57,716 nucleotides of DNA from an uncultured Bacteroidales bacterium (GCA_902763865.1 CACWTR010000031.1:1-57716); one strand, 5' to 3'. Positions 17,381-26,818 are shown, counted from the first letter of the stretch. Notes: a model not told the origin generated them from the sequence alone. Numbers and translations are program-made.

Positions 17381-17923
17381 ATGAAAAACAGTACAAAATT
17401 CTGGATGTGCTTTGCGGGTACAGCACTCGTGGCACTTGGTGTGCTTTGCATTGTAAAGCCTGACATTACTCTTATCAGTGCCGCATGGGTTCTGGGATGT
17501 CTCACACTTTTTGCAGGCATATCGAAACTTATCTTTACGTTTCAGACACAAGCCTTCATGCCGAACAGTGGAACTCGTATGCTCAGTGCATTGCTCGACA
17601 TTTTCTTCGGTTGCTTTTTCCTGTTCAACATTCTTGGCACAGCCGTTTCCCTGCCTGTCGTGTTTGCCATCTGGGTGCTTGTTGAAGGCTTGGTAATTGC
17701 CGTGCAAAGCTTTGACTATAAGTCTGTAGGGTTCCAATACTGGTGGGTCGTGCTGATACTGGGCATCTGCGGTGCCATACTTGGTGTCCTCGGCCTGAAG
17801 AACCTGGACGTTACAGCCCTTACGCTTTCTACTATCATCGGATGCGCCATCATTGCAAACGGCCTGGCTTACTTCTGCGCACTGCTGGGCATAAAACGTT
17901 TCGAAGAGTTTATCGAAGACTAA
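17381..17923 (+). CDS. DUF308 (HdeD-like) membrane protein
   Basis: A 180-residue integral membrane protein with about six hydrophobic segments and the repeated pattern ALGVLCIVKPDITL...GVLGLKNLDVTALT typical of DUF308. HdeD, the best-known member, is linked to acid resistance in enteric bacteria; that role cannot be carried over here. It stands alone between a palindrome array and a strong terminator. I see no TAnnTTTG element directly upstream. Confidence 0.85.
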   Translation: MKNSTKFWMCFAGTALVALGVLCIVKPDITLISAAWVLGCLTLFAGISKLIFTFQTQAFMPNSGTRMLSALLDIFFGCFFLFNILGTAVSLPVVFAIWVLVEGLVIAVQSFDYKSVGFQYWWVVLILGICGAILGVLGLKNLDVTALTLSTIIGCAIIANGLAYFCALLGIKRFEEFIED

Positions 17924-17953
17924 CAATCAGTACTTGTCAACGGATACGAGAAA

Positions 17954-17990
17954 GGGGCTGTGTCAAATTGAATGACACAGCCCCTATTAT
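17954..17990. terminator. Terminator between DUF308 and lipid kinase genes
   Basis: A perfect 12-bp stem, GGGGCTGTGTCA with TGACACAGCCCC, around a 7-base loop. It lies between two converging genes and may serve both. Confidence 0.8.
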
Positions 17991-18039
17991 AGCATTAACT
18001 ACGAACTTCACCAGTTAGACGAGTTTATAGCAGCCTAAG

Positions 18040-19092
18040 CTATTTACTTCTGAGCTTGCGCAGGAGTTCCTTGTTGATGGTGCTGATGCGGCGCTGGCTT
18101 TCTCGGAAGTCGGCGCGGATGTCGGCTCCCAAGGTGGAAATCTCCTCGTTGACACCGTGATAGAAATCAGTGAAGGAGCGGAGTAGGGGAGGGAGATAGG
18201 GCTGCTCGCGCGTGCTGACCACCATGCGGATGCCTTTCGGTACGAGCCGGACATCCAAGTCCACGCCGGCCTCCTTGGGGTCGCCGTCGAAATGGATAAC
18301 GCCCGGAGCAGAGCGCCTGATGTGAAGATGCTTGCAACGGAAGGAACGGATTCGGCTGTTGCTCGTAATCGTCTTGTTGAAAAGCTGAATAGCAATCTGC
18401 GGAGCCTCAAGGACGGTGAACGGCTCCATCAGCGTCACGTCCATCAAGCCGTCGCTCATACTGGCGTGGGGCGCAATAAAGACGTTGTTGCCGTACTGAC
18501 TGGCATTGGCACAGGCAATGAGGAATGCCTGATAGACCTGCTTCTCGCCGTCGATGGTTATCTCGTAGGTGTCGGGTTTGTACTTCAAGCCTTCCTTCAG
18601 CGTGTTTTCGATGTAGGTGAGCAGTCCGCGGCGGCCTGCCTTGGCAAAGCGGTCACTGATAAAAGCATCGAAGCCTACGCCGCAAGTGCAGAAGAATGGT
18701 TCCTGGTCGATCATGCCATAGTCGAGGAGCTCGATGTGGCACTCGGCTATGACCTGGAGAGCACCTTCAGCATTCATTGGTATATAGAGGTGTCGCGCCA
18801 GTCCGTTGCCGCTGCCGCAGGGTATGATGCCGAGGGCCGTGTCGGTATGGATGAGTCGCCGGGCCACCTCGTTGACAGTGCCGTCGCCGCCTACTGCCAC
18901 GACAACTTCCGCGCCCTCCCTGACAGCCTGGTCAGTAAACTCGGCTGCATGTCCTTTGCGCTCCGTCCAGCGAATGGAACAGTCAAAGCGATGACCGTCC
19001 AGAAACTCCGGAATGAGGTCGATGATTTGGCTCTTGTCCGACGTACCCGAAATGGGGTTTACAATGAATACTATCTTTGTCTTTTTATCCAT
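18040..19092 (-). CDS. Diacylglycerol kinase family lipid kinase
   Basis: A 350-residue member of the DagK/sphingosine kinase/YegS family. The motif VNPISGTSDKSQ is near the N-terminus, the nucleotide block VVAVGGDGTVNEVARRLI is at about residues 64-82, and IIPCGSGNGLARHL follows. These enzymes phosphorylate a membrane lipid hydroxyl with ATP. Its divergent neighbour is serine palmitoyltransferase, so a sphingoid base or ceramide is a plausible substrate, but this is inference. The -7 element lies only 11 bp before the ATG, so the mRNA should be nearly leaderless. Confidence 0.88.
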   Translation of the reverse strand: MDKKTKIVFIVNPISGTSDKSQIIDLIPEFLDGHRFDCSIRWTERKGHAAEFTDQAVREGAEVVVAVGGDGTVNEVARRLIHTDTALGIIPCGSGNGLARHLYIPMNAEGALQVIAECHIELLDYGMIDQEPFFCTCGVGFDAFISDRFAKAGRRGLLTYIENTLKEGLKYKPDTYEITIDGEKQVYQAFLIACANASQYGNNVFIAPHASMSDGLMDVTLMEPFTVLEAPQIAIQLFNKTITSNSRIRSFRCKHLHIRRSAPGVIHFDGDPKEAGVDLDVRLVPKGIRMVVSTREQPYLPPLLRSFTDFYHGVNEEISTLGADIRADFRESQRRISTINKELLRKLRSK

Positions 19093-19103
19093 CTTCAGTA
19101 CTG

Positions 19104-19111
19104 CAAAGATA
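19104..19111 (-). promoter_or_regulatory. -7 promoter element of the lipid kinase gene
   Basis: TATCTTTG on the minus strand, 11 bp before the start codon. Confidence 0.75.
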
Positions 19112-19205
19112 TAAATAAATTAAGATATGGACGTAAAGAGACAAGAAAAATAAAGATTAAGGGAAAAAATATGGAGCAAGGAACGTAAACTAAGAACTTT
19201 TTTTG

Positions 19206-19213
19206 TACCTTTG
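19206..19213 (+). promoter_or_regulatory. -7 promoter element of the serine palmitoyltransferase gene
   Basis: TACCTTTG, 41 bp before the start. It is divergent from the lipid kinase promoter about 95 bp away, so a shared regulator could act on both. Confidence 0.75.
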
Positions 19214-19254
19214 CAGCAAATTTTGCCCCACAGTGGGTTTTCTATTGAAACAAT

Positions 19255-20439
19255 ATGGGATTATTACAAGAAAAATGCGCTAAGTACACACTTCCTCAAG
19301 AATTCATGGCGCAGGGAATTTACCCTTACTTCCGCGAGATAGAAGGGAAACAGGGCACAGAGGTGATAATGGAAGGCCGTCGCGTCCTGATGTTCGGTTC
19401 CAATGCCTACACAGGACTGACAGGCGACCAGCGCGTCATCGACGCCGGCTGCAAAGCCATGCAGAAGTATGGCAGCGGATGCGCAGGCAGCCGATTCCTC
19501 AATGGTACGCTCGACATCCACGTCCAGCTGGAGAAAGAACTCGCAGAGTTCGTCGGCAAGGACGAGGCACTCTGCTTTGCAACGGGCTTTACCGTCAACA
19601 GCGGAGTCATCAGCCAGCTGGTTGACCGCAACGACTACGTCATCTGCGACGACCGGGACCATGCCAGCATCGTTGATGGACGACGTCTCAGCTTCGCCAC
19701 TCAGCTCAAGTTCAAGCACAACGACATGGAGGACCTCGAAAAGCAACTCCAGAAGTGCGAGCCTGACCGCATCAAGCTGATTGTCGTGGACGGAGTCTTC
19801 AGCATGGAAGGAGACCTCTGCAAACTGCCCGAGATTGTCGAGCTGAAGAAAAAGTACAATGCCACCATCATGGTCGATGAAGCACACGGCATCGGCGTGT
19901 TCGGCAGGCAGGGACGTGGCGTTTGCGACCACTTTGGCCTGACCGACGAGGTAGATCTCATCATGGGCACCTTCTCCAAGAGTCTGGCTTCTATCGGTGG
20001 ATTTATCGCATCCGACAGCAGTGTCATCAACTGGTTGCGCCACACCGTCCGCACCTATATCTTCAGTGCCAGCTGTACGCCGGCAGCCACCGCAGCCGCT
20101 CGCGAAGCACTCCACATCATACAGCAGGAACCGGAACGCCTGGAAGCACTCTGGAATGTCACGAACTACGCCCTGAAGCGTTTCCGCGAGGAAGGCTTCG
20201 AGATTGGCGACACCGAAAGTCCTATCATTCCGCTGTATGTACGCGATACGGACAAGACCTTCAAGGCCGTAGCCAAAGCCTTCAACGAAGGTGTCTTCAT
20301 CAACCCCGTCATCCCGCCGGCCTGTGCTCCGCAGGACACATTGGTTCGCTATGCACTCATGGCAACTCACACACGCGAACAAGTTGACGAATCAGTCGAA
20401 AAACTCAAGAAAGTATTCAAGGAATTGGAAATCTTTTAA
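19255..20439 (+). CDS. spt: Serine palmitoyltransferase (alpha-oxoamine synthase)
   Basis: Condenses serine with a long-chain acyl-CoA to start sphingolipid synthesis, a hallmark of Bacteroidales. The 394-residue PLP enzyme has GSNAYTGLTGDQRV, SRFLNGTLDIHVQLE, the DEAHGIGVFG aspartate/histidine block and K242 in MGTFSKSLASIGG as the PLP lysine. The N-terminus MGLLQEKCAKYTLPQ resembles known Bacteroides serine palmitoyltransferases. A close alternative is glycine C-acetyltransferase (kbl), which shares the fold; the N-terminus and lipid kinase neighbour favour SPT, and no tdh gene is adjacent. Confidence 0.85.
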   Translation: MGLLQEKCAKYTLPQEFMAQGIYPYFREIEGKQGTEVIMEGRRVLMFGSNAYTGLTGDQRVIDAGCKAMQKYGSGCAGSRFLNGTLDIHVQLEKELAEFVGKDEALCFATGFTVNSGVISQLVDRNDYVICDDRDHASIVDGRRLSFATQLKFKHNDMEDLEKQLQKCEPDRIKLIVVDGVFSMEGDLCKLPEIVELKKKYNATIMVDEAHGIGVFGRQGRGVCDHFGLTDEVDLIMGTFSKSLASIGGFIASDSSVINWLRHTVRTYIFSASCTPAATAAAREALHIIQQEPERLEALWNVTNYALKRFREEGFEIGDTESPIIPLYVRDTDKTFKAVAKAFNEGVFINPVIPPACAPQDTLVRYALMATHTREQVDESVEKLKKVFKELEIF

Positions 20440-20465
20440 TGGGCTAACAGAGCGACCAATCCTTG

Positions 20466-20507
20466 AAAAAGGCAATTCTAACTTAGTTATGTAATTGCCT
20501 TTTTTTC
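20466..20507 (+). terminator. Terminator after spt
   Basis: A 12-bp stem (AAAAAGGCAATT with AATTGCCTTTTT) followed by more T; the A-run before it would also serve the minus strand. Confidence 0.9.
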
Positions 20508-20563
20508 TTGAGTTCGCGTGCTTATATGTTTAATGGACGTTATGTTTAGTAAGAAATACGTGT

Positions 20564-22561
20564 ATGTTTGAGCTCATCTCCGATTACGTCCCTACGGGCG
20601 ACCAGCCGGAAGCCATTCAGCAACTGACAGACGGCATTCGTCAAGGAGTGCGGTCACAGACCCTGCTTGGCGTAACAGGCAGCGGCAAGACATTTACTAT
20701 AGCAAACGTCATCCGGAACATAGGCAGACCGACACTCATCCTTTCGCACAACAAGACGCTGGCCGCACAGCTTTACGGCGAGATGAAACAGTTCTTTCCG
20801 CACAACGCCGTCGAGTACTACGTCAGCTACTACGACTACTATCAGCCCGAAGCCTATATGCCTTCGACTGATACCTACATCGAAAAGGACCTTGCCATCA
20901 ACGACGAGATAGATAAAATGCGACTCTCGGCCACGAGTGCCTTGCTTTCAGGCAGACAGGATGTCATCGTGGTGAGTAGCGTCTCGTGCATATACGGCAT
21001 GGGCAACCCCTCCACCTTCTACGAGAGCCTTCTGGAGCTGCGCGTCGGACAGAAGATTGACCGCAACGAACTGCTCCGCAGGCTGAACGAGATGCTCTAC
21101 GTGCGCAATGACATCACCCTGTCGCGTGGCGAAGTACGCGTCAAGGGAGACACCGTTGACATTGCCTTGGCCTACAGCGACTTTCTCCTGCGAATCACCT
21201 TTTGGGGAGATGAAATCGAGAGCTTAGAAGAGTTGGATGCAGAACTGCTTGTACGCATTCAATCCTATGACTCCTACAAGGTTTACCCAGCCAACCTCTT
21301 CATGACATCTAAGGATGCACAGGAACGTGCCATTGTGCAGATACAGGAAGACCTGCGGGAACAGGTGGCTTTCTTTGAAAGGCAAGGCAAGGAGCTCGAG
21401 GCGAAGCGGTTACACGAGCGTGTCACATACGATATAGAGATGATTCGCGAGCTGGGACACTGCTCGGGCATCGAGAACTACAGCCGATACTTCGACGGTC
21501 GCTCCCCCGGTACACGCCCCTACTGCCTCCTCGACTTCTTCCCGAAGGATTTCCTCATTGTTATCGACGAGAGTCATGTCTCTGTGCCTCAGCTCCATGC
21601 TATGTATGGTGGCGACCAAGCACGCAAGAACACGCTCGTTGAGTACGGCTTCCGCTTGCCTGCTGCCAAGGACAATCGTCCGCTCAAGTTCGAAGAGTTC
21701 CAGGAGATGATAAACCAGGTCATTTATGTCAGCGCTACCCCAGCCGACTTCGAAATTGCAGAAAGCGAAGGCATCATCGTAGAGCAAGTCATTCGCCCGA
21801 CAGGATTGCTTGACCCGTTGATTGAAGTCCGTCCGACCGAGAACCAGGTTGACGATCTCATGGAAGAGATTCAACAATGCGTTGAACGCAAGGAGCGCGT
21901 CCTTGTTGTCACCCTGACAAAGCGCATGGCAGAAGAGCTGACGGAGTATCTCTTGTCGAATGGCATCCAGACGGCATACATTCATAGCGACGTCGATACG
22001 TTGGAGCGTGTCCGTATCCTCTCGGAACTCCGTGCCGGCACATACGATGTGCTGGTCGGCGTGAACCTTCTGAGGGAAGGACTTGACCTTCCGGAAGTAT
22101 CGTTGGTTGCAATTCTTGATGCCGACAAGGAAGGATTCCTGCGCAATCAGCGAAGCCTGACCCAAACAATTGGACGTGCCGCACGTAATGTAAACGGGAA
22201 GGCCATCATGTATGCCGACTCGATTACGGAAAGCATGGCAGCAACCATCAACGAGACAAACCGTCGCAGAGAAAAACAGTTGCGCTATAATGAAGAACAC
22301 CACGTCACTCCGACGCAAATCAGAAAGGTATCAACGATGGGCGACTTGATACAGAACAGTCAGGCAGAACCGCGAGCATACGTCGAACAACCGCAGTATG
22401 AAGTGCTTGCCGTAGCCGAAGCTGAGACATTGACTCTTGATGAGAAGAAAAAGCGCATTGCAAACTTGAAGCGAAAGATGGAGGAGGCTGCCAAGAAGAT
22501 GGAGTTCGTGGATGCCGCCATTCTCCGCGACGAAATGCTGAGACTCCAGGCGGAGTTATAA
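20564..22561 (+). CDS. uvrB: UvrABC excinuclease subunit B
   Basis: The damage-verification helicase of nucleotide excision repair. The 665-residue protein begins with the family motif DYVPTGDQPEAI, has Walker A GVTGSGKT at residues 36-43, the beta-hairpin block YYVSYYDYYQPEAYMP, DESHV as the DEAD-type motif, the helicase motif QTIGRAARN, and a C-terminal UVR domain for UvrA/UvrC contact. It is a single gene ending 6 bp from the convergent porD gene. No clear TAnnTTTG element was seen in the short region after the spt terminator. Confidence 0.97.
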   Translation: MFELISDYVPTGDQPEAIQQLTDGIRQGVRSQTLLGVTGSGKTFTIANVIRNIGRPTLILSHNKTLAAQLYGEMKQFFPHNAVEYYVSYYDYYQPEAYMPSTDTYIEKDLAINDEIDKMRLSATSALLSGRQDVIVVSSVSCIYGMGNPSTFYESLLELRVGQKIDRNELLRRLNEMLYVRNDITLSRGEVRVKGDTVDIALAYSDFLLRITFWGDEIESLEELDAELLVRIQSYDSYKVYPANLFMTSKDAQERAIVQIQEDLREQVAFFERQGKELEAKRLHERVTYDIEMIRELGHCSGIENYSRYFDGRSPGTRPYCLLDFFPKDFLIVIDESHVSVPQLHAMYGGDQARKNTLVEYGFRLPAAKDNRPLKFEEFQEMINQVIYVSATPADFEIAESEGIIVEQVIRPTGLLDPLIEVRPTENQVDDLMEEIQQCVERKERVLVVTLTKRMAEELTEYLLSNGIQTAYIHSDVDTLERVRILSELRAGTYDVLVGVNLLREGLDLPEVSLVAILDADKEGFLRNQRSLTQTIGRAARNVNGKAIMYADSITESMAATINETNRRREKQLRYNEEHHVTPTQIRKVSTMGDLIQNSQAEPRAYVEQPQYEVLAVAEAETLTLDEKKKRIANLKRKMEEAAKKMEFVDAAILRDEMLRLQAEL

Positions 22562-22567
22562 GTAGGC

Positions 22568-23470
22568 TTACTTCTTTATCTTTTCCCAAGTGTTGTCCTG
22601 CGAGGCATCGATGGCAAAGAGGATTTCGTAAGCCTTTTCTTTTTCCTCTTTCGTTCCTTTCTTCGCAAAGATGTTTACCAGTTCATCGCGCTTATATTCG
22701 GTGAAGAGCTGTGCCACCTTGGTCATGTTCTTAGCCGTGTTGGCTTCGTGCAGCAATTCGAGGGCATCGGCAATTGCAGCCCTGGCACTGTCCGGAGCTT
22801 CGGCCATGCGGTCGAGTCCTTTGCGATGATAGATGTAGTTGAACTCGCGCATCCCCTCCATTGCTCCGTCCATGTAGTCATTGAGCAGGGCAAAGCGGTT
22901 GCCGGTGTCGCCAAAAGGTTTCCAGCCCGGGAAGCCCAAGTTTTCTCCAGCTGTTACGATGTCCTCAGCGATGTGGAAACAGTCGGTTCCTCCTTTCAGG
23001 GCCATCGTATCAAGGTCCATACCAATAATCATATAGGCATAGTAAACAAGGAGGGCAACAAGGTTATTGTCGATTTGATTCGCCTGATACTCCAGCTGGT
23101 CGAACTCGCCGAAGGTGAAGGTGAAGTTCTCATCATTGACGGCATAGGTAACGGTATTGTACGAGCTGCCATAGACAGGCCGGCTGCAGTTCATGAGGAG
23201 GGTGCACTCGAAGGCATTTTCCTCCTGCTTGTAGGTGTTGACCGTAATGTTGAAGTTGCACTGAATCTTCTCGTTCTCGCGGAAAGGTATTTCCGTCCAC
23301 TTGTGGTTGTTGAGGAAGTCCGTCAGCTTAGTCTGCAAGGCATCGAACACATCAGTCCGCGTGTTCTCTATCTTCGTGTGGTTGATAGTGACACGGGCAT
23401 CGAGCTCTTGCGCTTCAAGTGTGTGAGGGGCAAGGAGAGCAGAGAGAAGTATCAGGGTGAGTCGCTTCAT
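22568..23470 (-). CDS. porD: DUF4835 family protein, PorD-like
   Basis: A secreted protein of about 300 residues. Starting at ATG 23470 gives the signal peptide MKRLTLILLSALLAPHTLEAQ; the open frame extends 8 residues further, which would spoil it. The mature part starts ELDARVTINHTKIENT, typical of DUF4835, a family now often called PorD and associated with the type IX secretion system in Bacteroidetes. Its exact task is not well established. It is the last gene of dnaN-exonuclease-coaBC-porD, 30 bp after coaBC, an arrangement seen in relatives; recN, often nearby, is not in the window. Confidence 0.8.
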   Translation of the reverse strand: MKRLTLILLSALLAPHTLEAQELDARVTINHTKIENTRTDVFDALQTKLTDFLNNHKWTEIPFRENEKIQCNFNITVNTYKQEENAFECTLLMNCSRPVYGSSYNTVTYAVNDENFTFTFGEFDQLEYQANQIDNNLVALLVYYAYMIIGMDLDTMALKGGTDCFHIAEDIVTAGENLGFPGWKPFGDTGNRFALLNDYMDGAMEGMREFNYIYHRKGLDRMAEAPDSARAAIADALELLHEANTAKNMTKVAQLFTEYKRDELVNIFAKKGTKEEKEKAYEILFAIDASQDNTWEKIKK

Positions 23471-23500
23471 ATATATATAACGTATAAGGGACACGATTTA

Positions 23501-24748
23501 TTATTCGTTTTTCAGTTTTCTCCCTACCCTCTTTGCGATGCACTCGACGATGTCTTCCGCCACCTCGCGTTTTGTCTTGGTGTCGTAAGCAGTCAAATCA
23601 TGATGGCTGTCGATGATTGTCACCTTGTTCGTATCGACCCTGAAGCCGGCTCCCTTGTCCTGAAGACTGTTCAGGACGATGAGGTCGAGGTTCTTACGCT
23701 TCATCTTGTCCTTGGCATTCTTCAGTTCGTTGTCCGTTTCGAGGGCAAAGCCTACCAGCATTTGCTTCTTTTGCTTGGCAGCTCCGAGCGCAGCGGCAAT
23801 GTCCTGAGTTGGCTGCAGTCGGAGCAGCAGGTCGTCTCCTTTGCGTTTTATCTTCTTGTCGGCAGTTGTTTCAGGCGTGAAGTCGGCCACGGCAGCACAA
23901 AGGATGGCGATGTCAGCCTTGGGGAAGTTTGTCGTTGCAGCTTCGTACATCTGTGCAGCGCTCTCCACGTCGATTCTCCGGATGGCAGGGTGCTTGGCCT
24001 GCAACGTAACGGGGCCGCTGACGAGCAACACCTCTGCACCTTGTTCGGCACAGACTTCGGCAAGGGCGAATCCCATCTTTCCGCTGCTGTAGTTGCCGAT
24101 GAAGCGGACCGGGTCTATCTTTTCATAAGTGGGGCCGGCTGTGATGAGCACTTTCTTGCCGGATAGCTTTTGCTGCCGGGCAAAGTGCTGTTCGAGCACC
24201 TCGACGATGCGTTCCGGTTCTTCCATCCGTCCTTTCCCTTCGAGGGTGGAGGCCAGGAAGCCTGTGCCCGGCTCAATGATGTGGTTGCCGTAGCTGACAA
24301 GTTTCTGCAGGTTCTGCTGTGTGGAGGGATGGGCATACATGTCGAGGTCCATTGCTGGAGCGATGAAGACGGGCACCTTGTTCTTTCCCTTCGTTGTCGC
24401 ACCCTGATTCATGCTCAGGTAGGTTGTGACCAGGATGTTGTCGGCTATGCCGTTTGCCATCTTGCCAATCGTGCTTGCCGAGGCCGGTGCCACCAGCATT
24501 GCATCTGCCCAAAGCCCCAGGCTGACATGGGAATGCCAGCTTCCGTCGCGACGGTCGAAGAACTCGCTGACGACAGGTTTCTGCGTCAGGGTGGCAAGGG
24601 TCAGGGGTGTGATGAATTCCTTTGCTGAGGGAGTCATCACGACTTGCACTTCTGCTCCTTTCTTGATGAGCAGTCGGGCGAGAATGCAGGCTTTGTAGGC
24701 TGCAATGCTCCCTGTAATGCCGAGTACTATCTTCTTATTTTCCAGCAT
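23501..24748 (-). CDS. coaBC: Phosphopantothenoylcysteine decarboxylase / phosphopantothenate-cysteine ligase
   Basis: A bifunctional coenzyme A synthesis enzyme of 415 residues. The flavin-binding CoaC domain starts with ITGSIAAYKACILARLL and contains SHVSLGLWADAMLVAPAS and APAMDLDM. The CoaB domain follows with LITAGPTYEKIDPVRFIGNYSSGKMG and AAVADFTP. Where E. coli has the clamp cysteine of the decarboxylase, the text here reads GFLASTLEGKGRM with serine; I recall similar forms in related bacteria, so this is not proof of loss. Its first codons overlap the end of the upstream exonuclease gene by 14 bp, which suggests translational coupling. Confidence 0.95.
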   Translation of the reverse strand: MLENKKIVLGITGSIAAYKACILARLLIKKGAEVQVVMTPSAKEFITPLTLATLTQKPVVSEFFDRRDGSWHSHVSLGLWADAMLVAPASASTIGKMANGIADNILVTTYLSMNQGATTKGKNKVPVFIAPAMDLDMYAHPSTQQNLQKLVSYGNHIIEPGTGFLASTLEGKGRMEEPERIVEVLEQHFARQQKLSGKKVLITAGPTYEKIDPVRFIGNYSSGKMGFALAEVCAEQGAEVLLVSGPVTLQAKHPAIRRIDVESAAQMYEAATTNFPKADIAILCAAVADFTPETTADKKIKRKGDDLLLRLQPTQDIAAALGAAKQKKQMLVGFALETDNELKNAKDKMKRKNLDLIVLNSLQDKGAGFRVDTNKVTIIDSHHDLTAYDTKTKREVAEDIVECIAKRVGRKLKNE

Positions 24749-25505
24749 ACTTCAATGCAAGGCGTTCAAGTGTTTGTTTTGTGTTTTGTGTGAAGTCTCC
24801 TTGCAGCACCCAATGCTTATAGTTGGGGTCCTTGCGCAGGACGTCCCTGACGGGTTGTCCTTTGTACTTGCCGAAGTTTACTATCTCTACGCCCTTATCG
24901 TCATAGATGAACCGGCAGGCAAGGTCAACGCCCTTTGATACTTGTGTGAAGTCGGCAAGGAATGCCACATCGTTCTTCAGCGTGTCGTGGTACCGGTCGA
25001 GCTGTGCTTCGAGCACTTCGAGCGTGGCCCGTGTATCGGCCAGGGCGCTGTGTGCATTCTCCAGGTTCTTGCCGCAGTAGAATTTGTAGGCAGCCACAAG
25101 GGTGCGTTGCTCCATCTTGTGGAAGATGTTCTGTACATCCACGAGGTGCTTCTCCGTGATATGTATGTCGATGCCGCTGAGGGCGAATTCCTCGGCAAGC
25201 ATGGGCACGTCGAAGCGGTTGCTGTTATATCCGGCCAGGTCGCACCCCTCGAAGACTTCGGCCAGCTGCGGCGCTTTTTCCGCAAACGTGGGACAGTCCT
25301 TCACGTCCTGATCCATGATGCCATGAATGTCGCTGGCTTCCTTGGGGATGTGCATTCCGGGGTTAAACCGCAGCACTTCCGCCCGCTCGCATCCGTTGGG
25401 TTCAAGGCGGATGTAGCACAGCTCTACGATACGGTCTTTGCCTATCGTGAGGCCAGTCGTCTCGAGGTCAAAGAAGATGATGGGCTTTTCGAGCTTGAGT
25501 TTCAT
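24735..25505 (-). CDS. DnaQ-like DEDDh 3'-5' exonuclease
   Basis: A 256-residue protein with the exonuclease I motif FFDLETTGL (D13, E15), motif II in AGYNSNRFDVPML and motif III HSALADTRATLEVL, giving the DEDDh set. The C-terminal ~60 residues (NFGKYKGQPVRDVLRKDPNYKHWVLQ) form a small extra module common in Bacteroidetes homologues. The neighbouring beta-clamp gene, 15 bp upstream, suggests a proofreading or repair role in replication. Confidence 0.9.
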   Translation of the reverse strand: MKLKLEKPIIFFDLETTGLTIGKDRIVELCYIRLEPNGCERAEVLRFNPGMHIPKEASDIHGIMDQDVKDCPTFAEKAPQLAEVFEGCDLAGYNSNRFDVPMLAEEFALSGIDIHITEKHLVDVQNIFHKMEQRTLVAAYKFYCGKNLENAHSALADTRATLEVLEAQLDRYHDTLKNDVAFLADFTQVSKGVDLACRFIYDDKGVEIVNFGKYKGQPVRDVLRKDPNYKHWVLQGDFTQNTKQTLERLALKYAGK

Positions 25506-25520
25506 CGTAGCCCTTCCTTA

Positions 25521-26645
25521 TTAGTCTTCTACGCGCATGGGCATGAGGAGCATGAGCACCTCGTCCTCGGGATTGTCGTCGGCGGGACGGATGACTCCGG
25601 GACGGCTGGGGTCGGCTACTTCGATGCGAATCGTCTCGCTGTCGAGTATGCCTGCTATCTCGAGCAGGAAGGTGCAGCTGAAGCCTATGCTGATTGGGTT
25701 GCTGTTGTATTCGCAGAGGATGAACTCTTCGGCGCGTGTGGCGTATTCGTTGTCCTGACCGGTCAGCTTGATATTGTTGTTTGCCAGTTCGAGCTTGACG
25801 AGTCCGCTGCTTTGGTTGCAGAAGACGCTGACACGCTTCAGGGCGCTGGTGAGTGCTTGGCGGTCAACGGTTGCAACGAAGGGATTGTTCTCGGGGATGA
25901 CGGCGTTGTAGTTGGGGTAACGTCCCTCGATGAGACGGAAGTGCATCACCATGTCGGCAGAGGAGATGGTGGCTTTCTCCGAGTCGAAGGCGATGGAGAT
26001 GTTCTCGTCTTCTTTCGTGAGGACTGCCTTCAGGATGGCGGACACCTTTTTCTGGAGTATGAAGCCTGCTGTCAGGCCGCTCTTGACGGTATGGTTCGTG
26101 TTGCGCACCAGCTTGCGTCCGTCCGTGCCGGCAAAGACGATGCAGTCGGGCTTGATATCGACGTAGATGCCGTTCATGACGAGGCGTATCTCGTCGTTGG
26201 CAGTGGCGAAGAGGCAGCGGTTGATGCCGTTGAGCAGGACGCTGGCTGGCATTTCGATGCGTGTGGCATCGTCGCTGACGGTCTTTGCCATCGGATATGG
26301 CGCGGCATCCATTGCCATTACGACAAACGAACCTGAGTTGTGTACGACCTTGACCTCCTGTGTGTCGGGGTTGTAGCCGATGTTCAGGGGTTGCTCGGCA
26401 AGTTCCTTCAGGGATTCCATCATCGTTTTGGCCGGGATGCAGAACTTGGCGTCGCCGCTCTGTTCGACTGTCGGAACGGTCGTAATGAAGTACTTCTCGC
26501 TGTCGGAAGCCGTGACAGTGATTGTTCCACCAGCCACATCAAGCAGGAAGCAATCCAGAATGGGCATTGAGTTTTTGCTGGCCATAACCTTGCTGGCAGC
26601 AGTCAGACGGCTGTAGAAAGCCGTGCTCGATACTTTGAAATTCAT
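25521..26645 (-). CDS. dnaN: DNA polymerase III beta subunit (sliding clamp)
   Basis: A ring clamp that holds polymerase on DNA. The 374-residue protein begins MNFKVSSTAFYSRL and shows the three-fold clamp repeat, ending in LLMPMRVED as is usual for the family (LPMR block). It is first in an operon with the exonuclease, coaBC and porD. Its promoter (26680-26687) is back to back with that of the DUF3127 gene. Confidence 0.96.
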   Translation of the reverse strand: MNFKVSSTAFYSRLTAASKVMASKNSMPILDCFLLDVAGGTITVTASDSEKYFITTVPTVEQSGDAKFCIPAKTMMESLKELAEQPLNIGYNPDTQEVKVVHNSGSFVVMAMDAAPYPMAKTVSDDATRIEMPASVLLNGINRCLFATANDEIRLVMNGIYVDIKPDCIVFAGTDGRKLVRNTNHTVKSGLTAGFILQKKVSAILKAVLTKEDENISIAFDSEKATISSADMVMHFRLIEGRYPNYNAVIPENNPFVATVDRQALTSALKRVSVFCNQSSGLVKLELANNNIKLTGQDNEYATRAEEFILCEYNSNPISIGFSCTFLLEIAGILDSETIRIEVADPSRPGVIRPADDNPEDEVLMLLMPMRVED

Positions 26646-26679
26646 ATTCCTTTATGTTGTTATACATTATTTCGCTCCA

Positions 26680-26687
26680 CAAAGATA
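26680..26687 (-). promoter_or_regulatory. -7 promoter element of dnaN operon
   Basis: TATCTTTG on the minus strand, 34 bp before dnaN. Confidence 0.75.
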
Positions 26688-26782
26688 GCTTTTTTTCGTG
26701 CTTCATCAAAGAAAAGAACGGAAAAAAACACTTGAAACAAATAAATCTTCATTCTTGTGTGTCTTTTCTGATTTTTTATTTG

Positions 26783-26790
26783 TACCTTTG
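26783..26790 (+). promoter_or_regulatory. -7 promoter element of the DUF3127 gene
   Basis: TACCTTTG, 28 bp before ATG 26819. It rules out the upstream extension of the open frame to 26654. Confidence 0.75.
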
Positions 26791-26818
26791 CAGCCAAAAA
26801 CAAGAAAACAGCATAATT

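Noticed and set aside
23894-24300. Loss of decarboxylase function in coaBC because of serine in place of the clamp cysteine
   Set aside because: Related CoaBC proteins, as far as I recall, vary at this site, and the remaining motifs are intact.
26654-26818. Extension of the DUF3127 protein by 55 residues
   Set aside because: The consensus promoter at 26783-26790 lies inside the extension, and the family start is MEVTGKI.
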